Shown here one piece after another: positions 1 through 7,958 of a DNA stretch of 34,813 bases. Positions within the stretch are counted from its first letter, which is position 1. Every line of letters begins with the position of its first letter. Under the pieces are notes generated by a model, which was not told the DNA's origin, did no database searches, and saw only the letters and a program-made list of their open reading frames with translations. The stretch spans positions 1 to 34,813 of the forward strand of contig NZ_FOIN01000026.1 in the NCBI RefSeq assembly GCF_900102365.1, read 5' to 3'. The position numbers and the translations under genes were made by a program. The DNA is from Thomasclavelia cocleata. GTDB lineage: Bacteria; Bacillota_I; Bacilli_A; Erysipelotrichales; Coprobacillaceae.

Positions 1-354
1 TTCAAAAACGGAATAGATAATGATATAATTGGTTTAACAGACCAGGGAGTGATAAATATCATGAAAAAGAAGTTGGAAAAGTTTAATGAAGAAGCCAAGT
101 TAAGAGATATGTATTATAAGAGAGATTTAAACAGGGCAGCAAACGAATCAGAAAAACAGGAAGTATATGAAAAGGGAAAAATTGAAGGAAAAGCTGAAGG
201 AAAGGTTGATCTAATTGAAGCAAGATATGGGATAAGGGAAGAAAAATGGGTATTATCGCTAAATGAAAAGCAGTTAAAAGCAATTGACAAAATAATCTTT
301 GAAGAGATTGTATATAAAAAATTTAAACAGCGAATAGATGAAATAAGTGAATAA
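1..354 (+). CDS. C-terminal fragment of an Rpn/PD-(D/E)XK nuclease family transposase (5' end outside window)
   Basis: The frame is open from base 1, so the gene begins before the window; the GTG at 49 and ATG at 61 are probably internal codons. The residues are charged and mostly helical, with a lysine/glutamate/glycine tract (KGKIEGKAEGK) near the middle. That tract followed by a short helical tail is typical of the C-terminus of Rpn/YhgA-like recombination-promoting nucleases, often annotated as PDDEXK transposases. The catalytic core would lie upstream, so activity cannot be judged. A decayed copy of the N-terminal part of the same family lies at 17654-18184, which supports the family call. 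It could be an intact gene cut by the window edge or a remnant. Confidence 0.6.
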   Translation, partial: FKNGIDNDIIGLTDQGVINIMKKKLEKFNEEAKLRDMYYKRDLNRAANESEKQEVYEKGKIEGKAEGKVDLIEARYGIREEKWVLSLNEKQLKAIDKIIFEEIVYKKFKQRIDEISE

Positions 355-551
355 TAAATATTAATTAGACAAATCATTGGTAAAAAAGATGAAAATAAAT
401 GGGAAAGCGATGGAAGAATTTAGCAAAAAAATTACTACCTTGCTTTCCTGATTTTATATAATTATATCTTAATTCTAAAATAAATGTATGTACTATATTT
501 GATATAGTTCTATCTAGATATTAATTTGTGCTAAATTAATTATTATAACAA

Positions 552-580
552 TTGGCTTAGATTATAAATTGTATTATAAT
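552..580 (+). promoter_or_regulatory. Promoter of the ECF transporter gene
   Basis: TTGGCT at 552-557 and TATAAT at 575-580 are separated by exactly 17 bp, a good sigma-A type arrangement. The predicted start near 587 gives a leader of about 120 nt before the ATG at 708. The rest of the 353-base gap 355-707 is AT-rich, and I see no gene in it. Confidence 0.55.
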
Positions 581-586
581 TATATC

Positions 587-707
587 GTCAAGCTATATAA
601 ACAAGATATTTTCAAGAGATCAAATACGACTCTTAGAAAATGGGGAAATATGGCTAGACACCCAAAATAAACATCACATCTATATAGAGTGATAGTAGGA
701 GGAAAAT
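587..707 (+). other. Structured 5' leader of the ECF transporter gene
   Basis: The leader is long for a single small gene. A hairpin at 673-693 pairs ATCAC with GTGAT and TCTA with TAGA around a short centre, and ends 3 nt before the AGGAGG ribosome binding site at 697-702. A TGGG tract near 641 can pair with CCCA at 660-663. Such placement would suit translational control by a ligand, as for many ECF S components, but the sequence matches no riboswitch class that I recognise. Confidence 0.3.
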
Positions 708-1322
708 ATGAGATCTAAAAAAACACAGCACATGGCTTTTATGGCAATGTTTCTTGCTATTGAAGTTATACTTGTTGTAACACCATTAGGATATATTCCT
801 ATTGGACCCCTAAGTGCGACAACAATGCACATACCTGTAATTATCGCAGGAATTATATTAGGCAAAAGAGCTGGAGCACAATTAGGATTGGTATTTGGGC
901 TCACCAGTTTAATTCGAGCAACTATTCAGCCTGGAATTACATCATTTTGTTTTTCACCATTTGTAACTATTGGTGACATTAGTGGTAATTGGTCAAGTGT
1001 CTTAATTGCTCTTGTTCCAAGAATTTTACTAGGATATCTAGCTGGAGTAACATTTGAATTTTTAAAAAATAAATTTAATAATGAAAATGCCACTATTATA
1101 TCTGGAGCTTTAGTTGGAGCAATTACTAATACTGTTCTTGTTTTAGGTGGTATTTATTTTTTCTTTGGAAAAGCTTATGCTGATGCTATTAATATTGCAT
1201 ACAGTTCACTAATGGCAATGTTATTAGGTGTTGTTGCAACTAATGGAATTGTAGAAGCCATAATAGGTGCTATAGTAACTTTATTTGCATATAAAGCAAT
1301 TAAACCTATGATAACTAAATAA
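708..1322 (+). CDS. ECF transporter S component (substrate-binding membrane subunit)
   Basis: This 204-residue, strongly hydrophobic protein has five to six predicted membrane segments. It resembles the PF12822-type S components of energy-coupling factor transporters. These subunits bind a vitamin or similar micronutrient with high affinity and share an ECF module (EcfA, EcfA', EcfT) encoded elsewhere. The N-terminal stretch with MAFMAMFLAIEVIL and the alanine-rich first helix fit the helix that contacts EcfT. The segment HIPVIIAGIILGKRAGAQLG is typical of this group. The start is set by AGGAGG 6 bases before the ATG. It stands alone between its own promoter and terminator. The substrate is not evident: pantothenate, folate and riboflavin transporters all occur in this fold, and no neighbouring pathway gene helps. 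Confidence 0.75.
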   Translation: MRSKKTQHMAFMAMFLAIEVILVVTPLGYIPIGPLSATTMHIPVIIAGIILGKRAGAQLGLVFGLTSLIRATIQPGITSFCFSPFVTIGDISGNWSSVLIALVPRILLGYLAGVTFEFLKNKFNNENATIISGALVGAITNTVLVLGGIYFFFGKAYADAINIAYSSLMAMLLGVVATNGIVEAIIGAIVTLFAYKAIKPMITK

Positions 1323-1329
1323 TAATTTT

Positions 1330-1355
1330 ATCCTGTGTTAAACACAGGATTTTTT
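1330..1355 (+). terminator. Rho-independent terminator of the ECF gene
   Basis: ATCCTGTG pairs with CACAGGAT around a 5-nt loop and is followed by six T residues. It begins 7 bases after the stop codon. Confidence 0.9.
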
Positions 1356-1384
1356 ATATAACAAAAGACAATCAAATATACTGC

Positions 1385-1417
1385 AAAAATAAAACCAGAA
1401 GCACCAAGCTCCTGGTT
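1385..1417 (-). terminator. Rho-independent terminator of the mannose PTS operon
   Basis: On the minus strand AACCAG-G-AGC pairs with GCT-T-CTGGTT around a 5-nt loop, followed by TTTTATTTTT. It closes the manXYZ-DUF956 unit 18 bases after the last stop and faces the ECF gene terminator. Confidence 0.88.
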
Positions 1418-1435
1418 AAAGTATTATTAAAATTT

Positions 1436-1816
1436 TTATATAATTTTTTTAGAAAAAAGTGATTTAATACCTCTTTTAATAATATCCAAAAAACTAAGAG
1501 AACGAACAAGATTTTCGGATGCTACATATTTATTAACAGCTCGTAATAAAGCTTTATTGTCACGTGAAGAGAAAATAAATTTACCATTTTTCTTAGTAAC
1601 AACTGCAAAGCGAGGAATCCATTTTCCTTTAAACATAACAGATGCCATAACATAGTCGACTTCCTTCCATGGAATTTGAATATAATCTCTAACATTTTTA
1701 TCATTATAAAATTCAAAAGCATTATCTCCTACCATGATTTTACCATAATTAGTAAGGCCTAAATATGAGGTTGCCTTAATTGTTAAATCCACCTTTGTAT
1801 TTAAAGATTGCACCAT
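1436..1816 (-). CDS. DUF956 family protein (ManO-like) of the mannose PTS operon
   Basis: This is a soluble protein of 126 residues. Its composition and motifs (NAFEFYNDKNVRDYIQIPW, IPRFAVVTKKNGKFIFSSRD) match DUF956, a small family almost always encoded just behind mannose-type PTS genes in Firmicutes. Lactococcal relatives are called ManO. The molecular role is unsettled; a regulatory part in mannose PTS expression has been proposed for the family. It begins 47 bases after the IID stop with a good AAGGAG site and lies just before the operon terminator, so it is the last gene of the operon. Nothing looks truncated. The family call rests on both sequence and position. Confidence 0.85.
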   Translation of the reverse strand: MVQSLNTKVDLTIKATSYLGLTNYGKIMVGDNAFEFYNDKNVRDYIQIPWKEVDYVMASVMFKGKWIPRFAVVTKKNGKFIFSSRDNKALLRAVNKYVASENLVRSLSFLDIIKRGIKSLFSKKII

Positions 1817-1863
1817 ATGAATTCTCCTTTACATTTTCAAATCAAACTAATTAATTTAATATA

Positions 1864-2781
1864 TTACATTATACCACCAAGACGAGCAAGAATACCAATT
1901 GCAAATAATGCTACAATAATAACAATTGGTGAAACCTTTTTCTTAAGTAACCAGCAGCATAATAATGTTAATAATAATGCAGATAAACCTGGAATAAGCT
2001 GATCTAAGTTTTGTTGTAAAGTTGTAACTTTTTCCACATTTAATCCATTTGCACCTAATGTACTATATTGTTCTAAAGCAGATTTAATTCCCTCTACTCC
2101 AGCTGGTAATTTACTCCACTCAATAAACGCACCTTTAGATTGAGTAACAGTAGAAACGATTGGTGTAAATGTAATAGTTACCCAACGTTGAACCAATGAT
2201 CCAATAATAAACATCCCAAGAATTGACGCTCCTTGAGTGATTTTTCCTAGTAAACCACCTGATAAGTCTTGAGCAATAGATGTTCCAACTTTATATCCAA
2301 ATTCTTGTGTATACCATAAAAATGCCATACGAATAATATTCCATGCAAAGAAAAACAATAATGGACCAATAATATTTCCACTCAAAGCTAGGGAAGCTCC
2401 TAAAGCTCCTAAAATAGGTCTAAGAGTAAACCAGAATACTGGATCTCCTACTCCAGCTAAAGGTCCCATCATTCCAACCTTTACCCCTTGAATAGCAGTA
2501 TCATTAATATCAGCACCATTAGCTCTTTCTTCTTCTAATGCTAATGCAACTCCCATAACAGGTGCTGATACATAGGGATGAGTATTATAAAACTCTAAAT
2601 GTCTTTTTAAAGCTGATACTCGATCTTCTTTATTTGGATATAATTTCTTGATAGCTGGAATAATCGAATAACACCAGCCACCATTTTGCATACGTTCATA
2701 GTTCCAAGAACCTTGAAGGAACTGATGACGCCAAGCAACTGCAATACGATCTTTTTTTGATAATTTTATTTTTTCTGCCAT
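1864..2781 (-). CDS. manZ: PTS mannose/fructose/sorbose family transporter subunit IID
   Basis: IID is one of the two membrane subunits of mannose-class PTS permeases and acts with IIC in sugar translocation. The 305-residue protein has the family features: the N-terminal RHQFLQGSWNYERMQNGGW block, the MGPLAGVGDPVFWFTLRP block, and hydrophobic segments at the C-terminus. An ATG 11 codons upstream (2814) is in frame. I prefer the ATG at 2781 because GGAGGAG (2791-2797) sits at normal spacing before it and homologous proteins start with MAEK-like sequence. It lies 22 bases behind the IIC gene. The substrate could be mannose, glucose, glucosamine or another hexose; subunit type is certain, sugar is not. 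Confidence 0.93.
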   Translation of the reverse strand: MAEKIKLSKKDRIAVAWRHQFLQGSWNYERMQNGGWCYSIIPAIKKLYPNKEDRVSALKRHLEFYNTHPYVSAPVMGVALALEEERANGADINDTAIQGVKVGMMGPLAGVGDPVFWFTLRPILGALGASLALSGNIIGPLLFFFAWNIIRMAFLWYTQEFGYKVGTSIAQDLSGGLLGKITQGASILGMFIIGSLVQRWVTITFTPIVSTVTQSKGAFIEWSKLPAGVEGIKSALEQYSTLGANGLNVEKVTTLQQNLDQLIPGLSALLLTLLCCWLLKKKVSPIVIIVALFAIGILARLGGIM

Positions 2782-2803
2782 ATTTCTTTCCTCCTCCAAG
2801 ATT

Positions 2804-3619
2804 TTAATAATCATTTAATATGTCTCCTAATGGATCGCCAGTACCTGAACCATTCCCACCATTAGAGCCACCATTTTCTTTTAATCCTAAGTATATTAAT
2901 GCTAGAGCAACACCAATTGCACCTAATGCAATTAAAGTTAATTCACCAATTGCTGCTAAAACAAATCCTAAAGCAAAGAATGGCCAAGTTTCTCTTGTTG
3001 ACATCATATTAATAACCATTGCATAACCTACTGCAGCTACCATTCCACCACCAACAGTCATTCCACCAGATAACCATGCTGGCATTTGATTTAATGCATT
3101 AGTAACTACTGAAGCAGGTACTACACAAAGTGCAGCTGCAGGAATTGCTATACGAACACCTTGTAGTAAGATTGCTAAAATTTGCCACATTTCAATTGCA
3201 CGAATATTACCCTTTTCAGCAGCATTATCCATGAAATGAACCATTGGAATTGTAATAGTTCGACAAATCATAGTTAAGAATAAACCAGCAACAGATAAAG
3301 GTACTGCAACTGCAATTGCTGTTGAAATAGCTGTTTGCACATCAGTTGCTCCACCTTCTAAACCAAGCACCATAATAATAGCTGATGCTACTGATGCTAA
3401 TGCTGCATCTGGTGCAACTGCTGCACCAACGTTTGCCCAACCAAGAGCAATCATTTGAAGTGAACCACCTAAAATAATTCCTTCTGATAAATGACCACTT
3501 ACTAAACCAATTAAAGTACATGCCACTAGTGGCTGATGAAATTGAAATTCATCCAATATTCCTTCCATCCCAGCTAGCAAGGCAATTATAACAATTAAAA
3601 TTATTGTAATTACAGACAT
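2804..3619 (-). CDS. manY: PTS mannose/fructose/sorbose family transporter subunit IIC
   Basis: IIC forms the sugar channel together with IID. The 271-residue protein is highly hydrophobic and shows the family signature GGSLQMIALGWANVGAAVAPDAALAS near residues 50-75. This region is also the known docking site of class II bacteriocins in related species. The start has a strong AGGAGG site and lies 16 bases after the manX stop. The C-terminal tail is odd: after the last membrane helix come about 25 residues rich in glycine, serine and asparagine (NGGSNGGNGSGTGDPLGD), probably a flexible cytoplasmic end. Operon order IIAB-IIC-IID-DUF956 is the usual one. Confidence 0.93.
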   Translation of the reverse strand: MSVITIILIVIIALLAGMEGILDEFQFHQPLVACTLIGLVSGHLSEGIILGGSLQMIALGWANVGAAVAPDAALASVASAIIMVLGLEGGATDVQTAISTAIAVAVPLSVAGLFLTMICRTITIPMVHFMDNAAEKGNIRAIEMWQILAILLQGVRIAIPAAALCVVPASVVTNALNQMPAWLSGGMTVGGGMVAAVGYAMVINMMSTRETWPFFALGFVLAAIGELTLIALGAIGVALALIYLGLKENGGSNGGNGSGTGDPLGDILNDY

Positions 3620-3635
3620 TATAATTCCTCCTTTT

Positions 3636-4625
3636 TTAACCTTTATTTAATTCAGCTTTTGCCTTTTTAAGAAGATTATCAATATTTTCATTAGAATCAC
3701 TTGGTACTTTACGTACATTAAAAGTAATTCCTTTAGCCTTAAGTTTTTCAATTGTTTCTACATCATCTTTATCCATAGCAATCGCTTTATTAACAACAAC
3801 TTTCCCAATTGAGTGAGCCATAGAACCTATATTTAATTCCTTAATATCAACTCCACCCTCAATTGCTCGAAGAGCATCTTGAGGTGTTTCAAATAATAAC
3901 ATTGCTTTTGTATTACCAAAGCGTGGATCTTTAGCAACTTTAATCATTTTATCAATAGGAACAACATTAGCCTTTACCCCTGGTGGAGCCGCTTGCTCAA
4001 TCATCTTCTTACGTAAGTTATCACGTGATACTGAATCCGATACAACAATAATTCGATTAGGTTGTGTAGTCTTTGTCCATGTTGTTGCTACTTGTCCATG
4101 TAACAGTCGTGTATCTACACGTGCTAAAACATATTTGATATGTCCATCACCAATTACAGTACCTTCTGGAATAGCACCTTGTGATAGATTTTTCTGCTCT
4201 GTAACAACTTCAGTTTTCTTTGGCTCTAATGATTCTGGTCGAGTCTTAACACCCTCTCTAGAAACCTCTGTAATATGTGTTGCAATTTCATGAGCAGATT
4301 CCATAGATAAACGTGAAGCATATGCTTCAATTAACATAGGTAAATTTAAACCAGTTACGATTGCCCATTTATCTTCATGGCCATCAATTAAACCATTAGC
4401 TTGATTAAATGGTGTTCCACCCCATAAATCAACCATAAACAATACTTCATCTTGGTTTTCAAAGCTAGCAATAGCTTTTTCCATCTTTGCTCTAATATCA
4501 TCTGGTCCTTCACTTGGCTGTAATGTAACTGCTACTACATTTGCTTGTTCACCAAAAATCATTGATCCAGATTGTAAGATCCCATTTGCAAATTCACCAT
4601 GACTAGCAAGAATAATTCCTACCAT
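3636..4625 (-). CDS. manX: PTS mannose-type IIAB fusion protein
   Basis: This cytoplasmic phosphotransfer protein passes phosphate from HPr to the incoming sugar. Residues 1-130 are the IIA domain, with the phosphorylated His9 in ILASHGEFA and Asp66 in FMVDLWGGTPFN. Residues 131-162 are a charged linker. Residues 163-329 are the IIB domain, with the active His176 in VDTRLLHGQVATTW. All key residues are present and the length of 329 is normal for ManX. The start has GGGAGG upstream. It is the first gene of the mannose operon, and its leader holds a promoter, a RAT-like element and a terminator, so transcription entry is probably controlled by antitermination. Confidence 0.94.
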   Translation of the reverse strand: MVGIILASHGEFANGILQSGSMIFGEQANVVAVTLQPSEGPDDIRAKMEKAIASFENQDEVLFMVDLWGGTPFNQANGLIDGHEDKWAIVTGLNLPMLIEAYASRLSMESAHEIATHITEVSREGVKTRPESLEPKKTEVVTEQKNLSQGAIPEGTVIGDGHIKYVLARVDTRLLHGQVATTWTKTTQPNRIIVVSDSVSRDNLRKKMIEQAAPPGVKANVVPIDKMIKVAKDPRFGNTKAMLLFETPQDALRAIEGGVDIKELNIGSMAHSIGKVVVNKAIAMDKDDVETIEKLKAKGITFNVRKVPSDSNENIDNLLKKAKAELNKG

Positions 4626-4663
4626 TATAATTTCCTCCCTTTCTTTTAAACACTTAATAATGC

Positions 4664-4745
4664 AAAAAAGCAGGCAAAACTATTTCAAAATATAAGATAT
4701 TAATCTAAAAAATTAAAATCTTTTATTAAAATAGTTATTGCCTGC
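4664..4745 (-). terminator. Leader terminator (attenuator) before manX
   Basis: On the minus strand GCAGGCAA-T-AACTATTT (5' arm, 4745-4729) pairs with AAATAGTTTTGCCTGC (4685-4670), followed directly by six T residues. The loop is about 43 nt and can form a smaller AAGAT/ATCTT helix. The hairpin lies upstream of the first structural gene, so it must be bypassed for manX expression. Its 5' arm is shared with the RAT-like element. Confidence 0.8.
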
Positions 4746-4763
4746 CTAACAGTTACACACTAT
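4731..4763 (-). promoter_or_regulatory. Ribonucleic antiterminator (RAT) of the BglG/LicT/GlcT type
   Basis: Read on the minus strand, ATAGT and ACTAT close an imperfect hairpin whose sides read GTGTAACTG and CAGGCAATA. This closely follows known RAT elements such as GTGTTACTG with CAGGCA. It shares its 3' half with the 5' arm of the terminator at 4670-4745, so the two structures exclude each other. The matching antiterminator gene begins about 90 bases upstream. Confidence 0.75.
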
Positions 4764-4782
4764 AAAGTATTCAATTTGCACG

Positions 4783-4815
4783 ATTATAATATCATTTATA
4801 ATAACCACCTGTCAA
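4783..4815 (-). promoter_or_regulatory. Promoter of the mannose PTS operon
   Basis: On the minus strand TTGACA (4815-4810) is followed after 18 bp by TATTAT (4791-4786), which merges into ATTATAAT. The predicted start near 4776 lies just before the RAT-like element. I see no convincing terminator between the antiterminator gene and this site, so read-through may also feed the operon. Confidence 0.65.
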
Positions 4816-4851
4816 GAACTGATTTAAAAATTTATCATTTCTAAAATATGA

Positions 4852-5679
4852 TTACTGAATACTAGACAATATTCTTTCTAAATGTAATGCTAAATAACCT
4901 ACTTCACTTTCTGGTAGATCCTTTTTTAAAACTTTAGATAGTGCTTTACACATATTAAATGCTTGTTCATATGCAAACGGAAATCTATCTTTAGTAAATT
5001 CACTAATATCCATTTGTAACTTTTCATTAGAATTTACCCTTAATATTAAAAATTTAATATGATTCATTAATCTAACATAAGAAATTGATTGAACATCTAT
5101 TATTATATTTAAATCTTTTTGTAATTTAACGATTCCCTCATGAATAACTCGTGTTGCTTCCATTGATTCAGCCACTTGATTAGATGAGATTGCAGAATGA
5201 ATATGCAATGTTATAAACCCTACTTCATCTTCATTAATTGTTTTAGACACAAATTTTTTAATTACATCTCGTCCTATTAAAGCAACTTCATATTCATCTG
5301 GAAATAATAACCTTATATCATTAATAAATGGATTAGATGGCATAATATTATCATCCATTCGCTTAATTGCAAAATATATATGATCAGCTAAAGGTAATAA
5401 GATATCATTATCAACTTTTCCAAATTTTTGAATTATAAGTTTTATTATTTCGGATGCTATTTCTAAATATATTGGATCTATATAATTAATAATCTCATTA
5501 GATTTTCTTTTATTATTATACTCTTTTTGCATTAGGTATTTTTTAGCATTCCTTGGTATTTCAAAACAATCATTTACCTTCTTTGAAAAACCAATTCCTT
5601 TATACATTATAATAACCTCTTCATCTGTATTACTAGCTAGAATAGTATTATTATTTAGTACCTTGATGACAGTATACAT
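4852..5679 (-). CDS. BglG/LicT/GlcT family transcription antiterminator with two PRDs
   Basis: The protein binds a RAT hairpin in nascent RNA and prevents formation of an overlapping terminator. PTS phosphorylation of its regulatory domains sets its activity. Residues 1-57 are the CAT RNA-binding domain with the conserved GIGFSKK loop (28-34). Residues 65-170 form PRD1 with His100 and His159. Residues 171-275 form PRD2 with His207 and His266, so all four regulatory histidines are present. Length (275) is standard. It lies 19 bases behind the EIICBA gene, implying co-transcription, and next to a RAT before manX. Pairing with a glucose-type EIICBA suggests a GlcT-like role, but GlcT and LicT cannot be separated by sequence inspection alone. 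Confidence 0.9.
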   Translation of the reverse strand: MYTVIKVLNNNTILASNTDEEVIIMYKGIGFSKKVNDCFEIPRNAKKYLMQKEYNNKRKSNEIINYIDPIYLEIASEIIKLIIQKFGKVDNDILLPLADHIYFAIKRMDDNIMPSNPFINDIRLLFPDEYEVALIGRDVIKKFVSKTINEDEVGFITLHIHSAISSNQVAESMEATRVIHEGIVKLQKDLNIIIDVQSISYVRLMNHIKFLILRVNSNEKLQMDISEFTKDRFPFAYEQAFNMCKALSKVLKKDLPESEVGYLALHLERILSSIQ

Positions 5680-5698
5680 ATTACATTCCCTCTCTTAA

Positions 5699-7786
5699 TT
5701 AACTAAGTATCTTTAAAATTACAGTTCCTCTTTTCATTTCCCCATAATTTTTTTCAATCTTTAAATTATCCACTATCTTGGTAATTACCAAAATAACTTG
5801 ATCACTGGTTGCTTTTTCTCGAATATATTCCAGATCAGCATTTAATATCAGATCCCCCTTATTTATTCTCTGATTGATTTTGACTAATACCTCAAATCCA
5901 TTTCCATTTAAATTAACTGTATCAATTCCAAAATGTAATAATAATTCACATCCATTATCTAATTTTATCCCTACTGCATGTTTTGTTGGATAAATCATTG
6001 TTATCACACCATCACAAGGTGATACAATTAATCCATTATGTGGTTTAATTATAACCCCATCACCCATCAGTTTATGTGAAAATATCTGATCACATGATGA
6101 TTCTATTGGCATTACTTCTCCATCTACAATATTTCCCAATTCTATACATGATTGATTATACACTATTTCTTCCTTATATTCATCATATTCTACAGGCACA
6201 TTTGATAAATACTCATTTAATTTAGTTTTAATAGATGAAGCCTTTGGCCCATAAATTATCTGTACACTATTTCCCTGAGTTATTATTGCTGCAGCTCCTG
6301 ATTGTTTCAATAAACCTTCATTTAATTTTGTATTATCATTAACTGTAACTCTTAATCTAGTAATACAACAATCTAAATCATTAAAATTATCTCTTCCTCC
6401 TAAACCTCTAATAATAAGTTGTGATTGTTTATCAATAATATTTTTGTTATCACATAAATTAGGTTTTTTTAAAATTAATAATTTATTATTAGTCTCTCTG
6501 CCTGGTGTTTTTAAATCAAATTTTTTAATTAAATATCTAAAACTAAAATAATATAGGAAAAAATATATTATTCCAATTGGAATTACTAATATCCAATTTG
6601 TTTTACTGTTACCTTGAAGCACCCCAAAAATAACAAAATCAATTAATCCTCCAGAAAAAGTCAAACCTATTGCAATATTAAATATATGAGCAATCATATA
6701 AGCACTTCCCGCTAATAAGACTTGAACTCCAAACAATAATGGAGCAGCAAACAAAAAAGAAAACTCAATCGGCTCAGTTATTCCCGTTAAAATACTAGTT
6801 AGAGCAGCTGAAAAGAAAAGAGTACCTATTGCTTTTTTCATCTCTGGTTTTGCTGTATGATACATAGCTAAAGCAGCACCAGGTAGACCAAATATCATAA
6901 AAATAAATTCACCTGTAAAATATTTAGTAGCTTCACTACTGAAATGTAATACACTTGGATCAGCTAATTGGGCAAAAAAGATATTTTGTCCTCCATAAAC
7001 CATAACATCATTTACAGTCATTGTTCCTCCTATAGCTGTTTGCCAAAACGGTAAATAGAATACATGATGTAAGCCAAAAGGAACTAATAATCTTTTTATA
7101 ACCCCATAGATAAAAGTGCCAAAATACCCAGATGTAGAAACAACCTTTCCTAATGCAAAAATTGCATTTTGGATAAACGGCCACAGATAAAACATTAATA
7201 TTCCCACAAATAAAAAACTTATCGTTGATATAATTGGAATAAAACGTTCTCCTTCAAAAAAAGATAATACACTTGGTAACTGAATTTGATAAAATCGATT
7301 ATGTAGAAAACTGACTCCTAAACCAACTATTATTCCACCAAATACTCCCATCTCTAATGAAAGTATTCCACAAGTAGATGTAATAGTACCATCTAATACA
7401 TTTGTTCCAACTACTTGATTATCTATAATTACACCACTTAATGTTAGCATACCATTGATAGTTGTATGCATTACAAAAAATGCAATAACAGCAGAGATAA
7501 CTGCTACCTCTTTTGCCTTTTTTGCCATTCCCAAAGCTACTGCAGCTGCAAAAATAATAGGCAAATTATTAAAAAATGCATTTCCTACATTAGTTAAAAT
7601 AGTTAAAAAATTATTTAAAAATGTCCCTTTTCCTAAAATTGCTTCTAAATGTAATGATGAAATTGTCGTGTTACTAGTTAATGAACTTCCTATTCCCAAA
7701 AACAAACCTGCAACGGGTAATACTGCAATCGGTAACATAAAGCTACGCCCAATTCTTTGTAAAACACTAAAAATTTTTGCTTTCAT
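5699..7786 (-). CDS. Glucose-type PTS EIICBA permease
   Basis: This membrane permease takes up and phosphorylates a hexose or related sugar. The first 425 residues form the IIC channel (about ten hydrophobic segments, with ITEPIEFSFLF). IIB spans about 455-535, with phosphocysteine Cys474 in DCCITRLRV. IIA spans about 555-695, with His603 and active His618 in LLLHFGIDTVNL. Residues are numbered from the ATG at 7786. I prefer this start to an in-frame TTG four codons upstream, because that TTG overlaps the GGAGGG ribosome binding site. The order C-B-A matches PtsG of bacilli. Substrate may be glucose, maltose or N-acetylglucosamine. Its promoter lies at 7839-7868 and no RAT precedes it. Confidence 0.88.
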   Translation of the reverse strand: MKAKIFSVLQRIGRSFMLPIAVLPVAGLFLGIGSSLTSNTTISSLHLEAILGKGTFLNNFLTILTNVGNAFFNNLPIIFAAAVALGMAKKAKEVAVISAVIAFFVMHTTINGMLTLSGVIIDNQVVGTNVLDGTITSTCGILSLEMGVFGGIIVGLGVSFLHNRFYQIQLPSVLSFFEGERFIPIISTISFLFVGILMFYLWPFIQNAIFALGKVVSTSGYFGTFIYGVIKRLLVPFGLHHVFYLPFWQTAIGGTMTVNDVMVYGGQNIFFAQLADPSVLHFSSEATKYFTGEFIFMIFGLPGAALAMYHTAKPEMKKAIGTLFFSAALTSILTGITEPIEFSFLFAAPLLFGVQVLLAGSAYMIAHIFNIAIGLTFSGGLIDFVIFGVLQGNSKTNWILVIPIGIIYFFLYYFSFRYLIKKFDLKTPGRETNNKLLILKKPNLCDNKNIIDKQSQLIIRGLGGRDNFNDLDCCITRLRVTVNDNTKLNEGLLKQSGAAAIITQGNSVQIIYGPKASSIKTKLNEYLSNVPVEYDEYKEEIVYNQSCIELGNIVDGEVMPIESSCDQIFSHKLMGDGVIIKPHNGLIVSPCDGVITMIYPTKHAVGIKLDNGCELLLHFGIDTVNLNGNGFEVLVKINQRINKGDLILNADLEYIREKATSDQVILVITKIVDNLKIEKNYGEMKRGTVILKILS

Positions 7787-7838
7787 GCTGCCCTCCAATA
7801 CAATTATATTTTTTTAAATACCTCTGTTTATTACATTT

Positions 7839-7868
7839 ATAATAGTCAGCTACCACAGTTTATGTCAA
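7839..7868 (-). promoter_or_regulatory. Promoter of the EIICBA-antiterminator unit
   Basis: On the minus strand TTGACA (7868-7863) and TATTAT (7844-7839) are 18 bp apart. The leader of about 45 nt is too short to hold a RAT plus terminator, so this unit seems not to be controlled by antitermination. Confidence 0.65.
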
Positions 7869-7888
7869 TAAAAAATTATAACGAATAT

Positions 7889-7921
7889 AAAAAATTGAGG
7901 CTATAAATTTCACCTCAATTT
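7889..7921 (-). terminator. Terminator of the uvrB-cca-uvrA-hprK-lgt operon
   Basis: On the minus strand AAATTGAGG pairs with CCTCAATTT around a 12-nt loop and runs into a T tract. It separates lgt from the EIICBA promoter. Confidence 0.85.
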
Positions 7922-7958
7922 CACTAATAATATTATATATTTAGCCAAATTCTGTATT

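Noticed and set aside
587-707. preQ1-I riboswitch before the ECF gene, because CTAGACACCC followed by AAAATAAACA looks similar
   Set aside because: The required stem before the loop does not form at the right distance, and the protein is not of the QueT type.
4783-4851. Terminator behind the antiterminator gene
   Set aside because: Only a weak, bulged hairpin of about 7 bp is present, so read-through into the mannose leader seems possible and no terminator is called.
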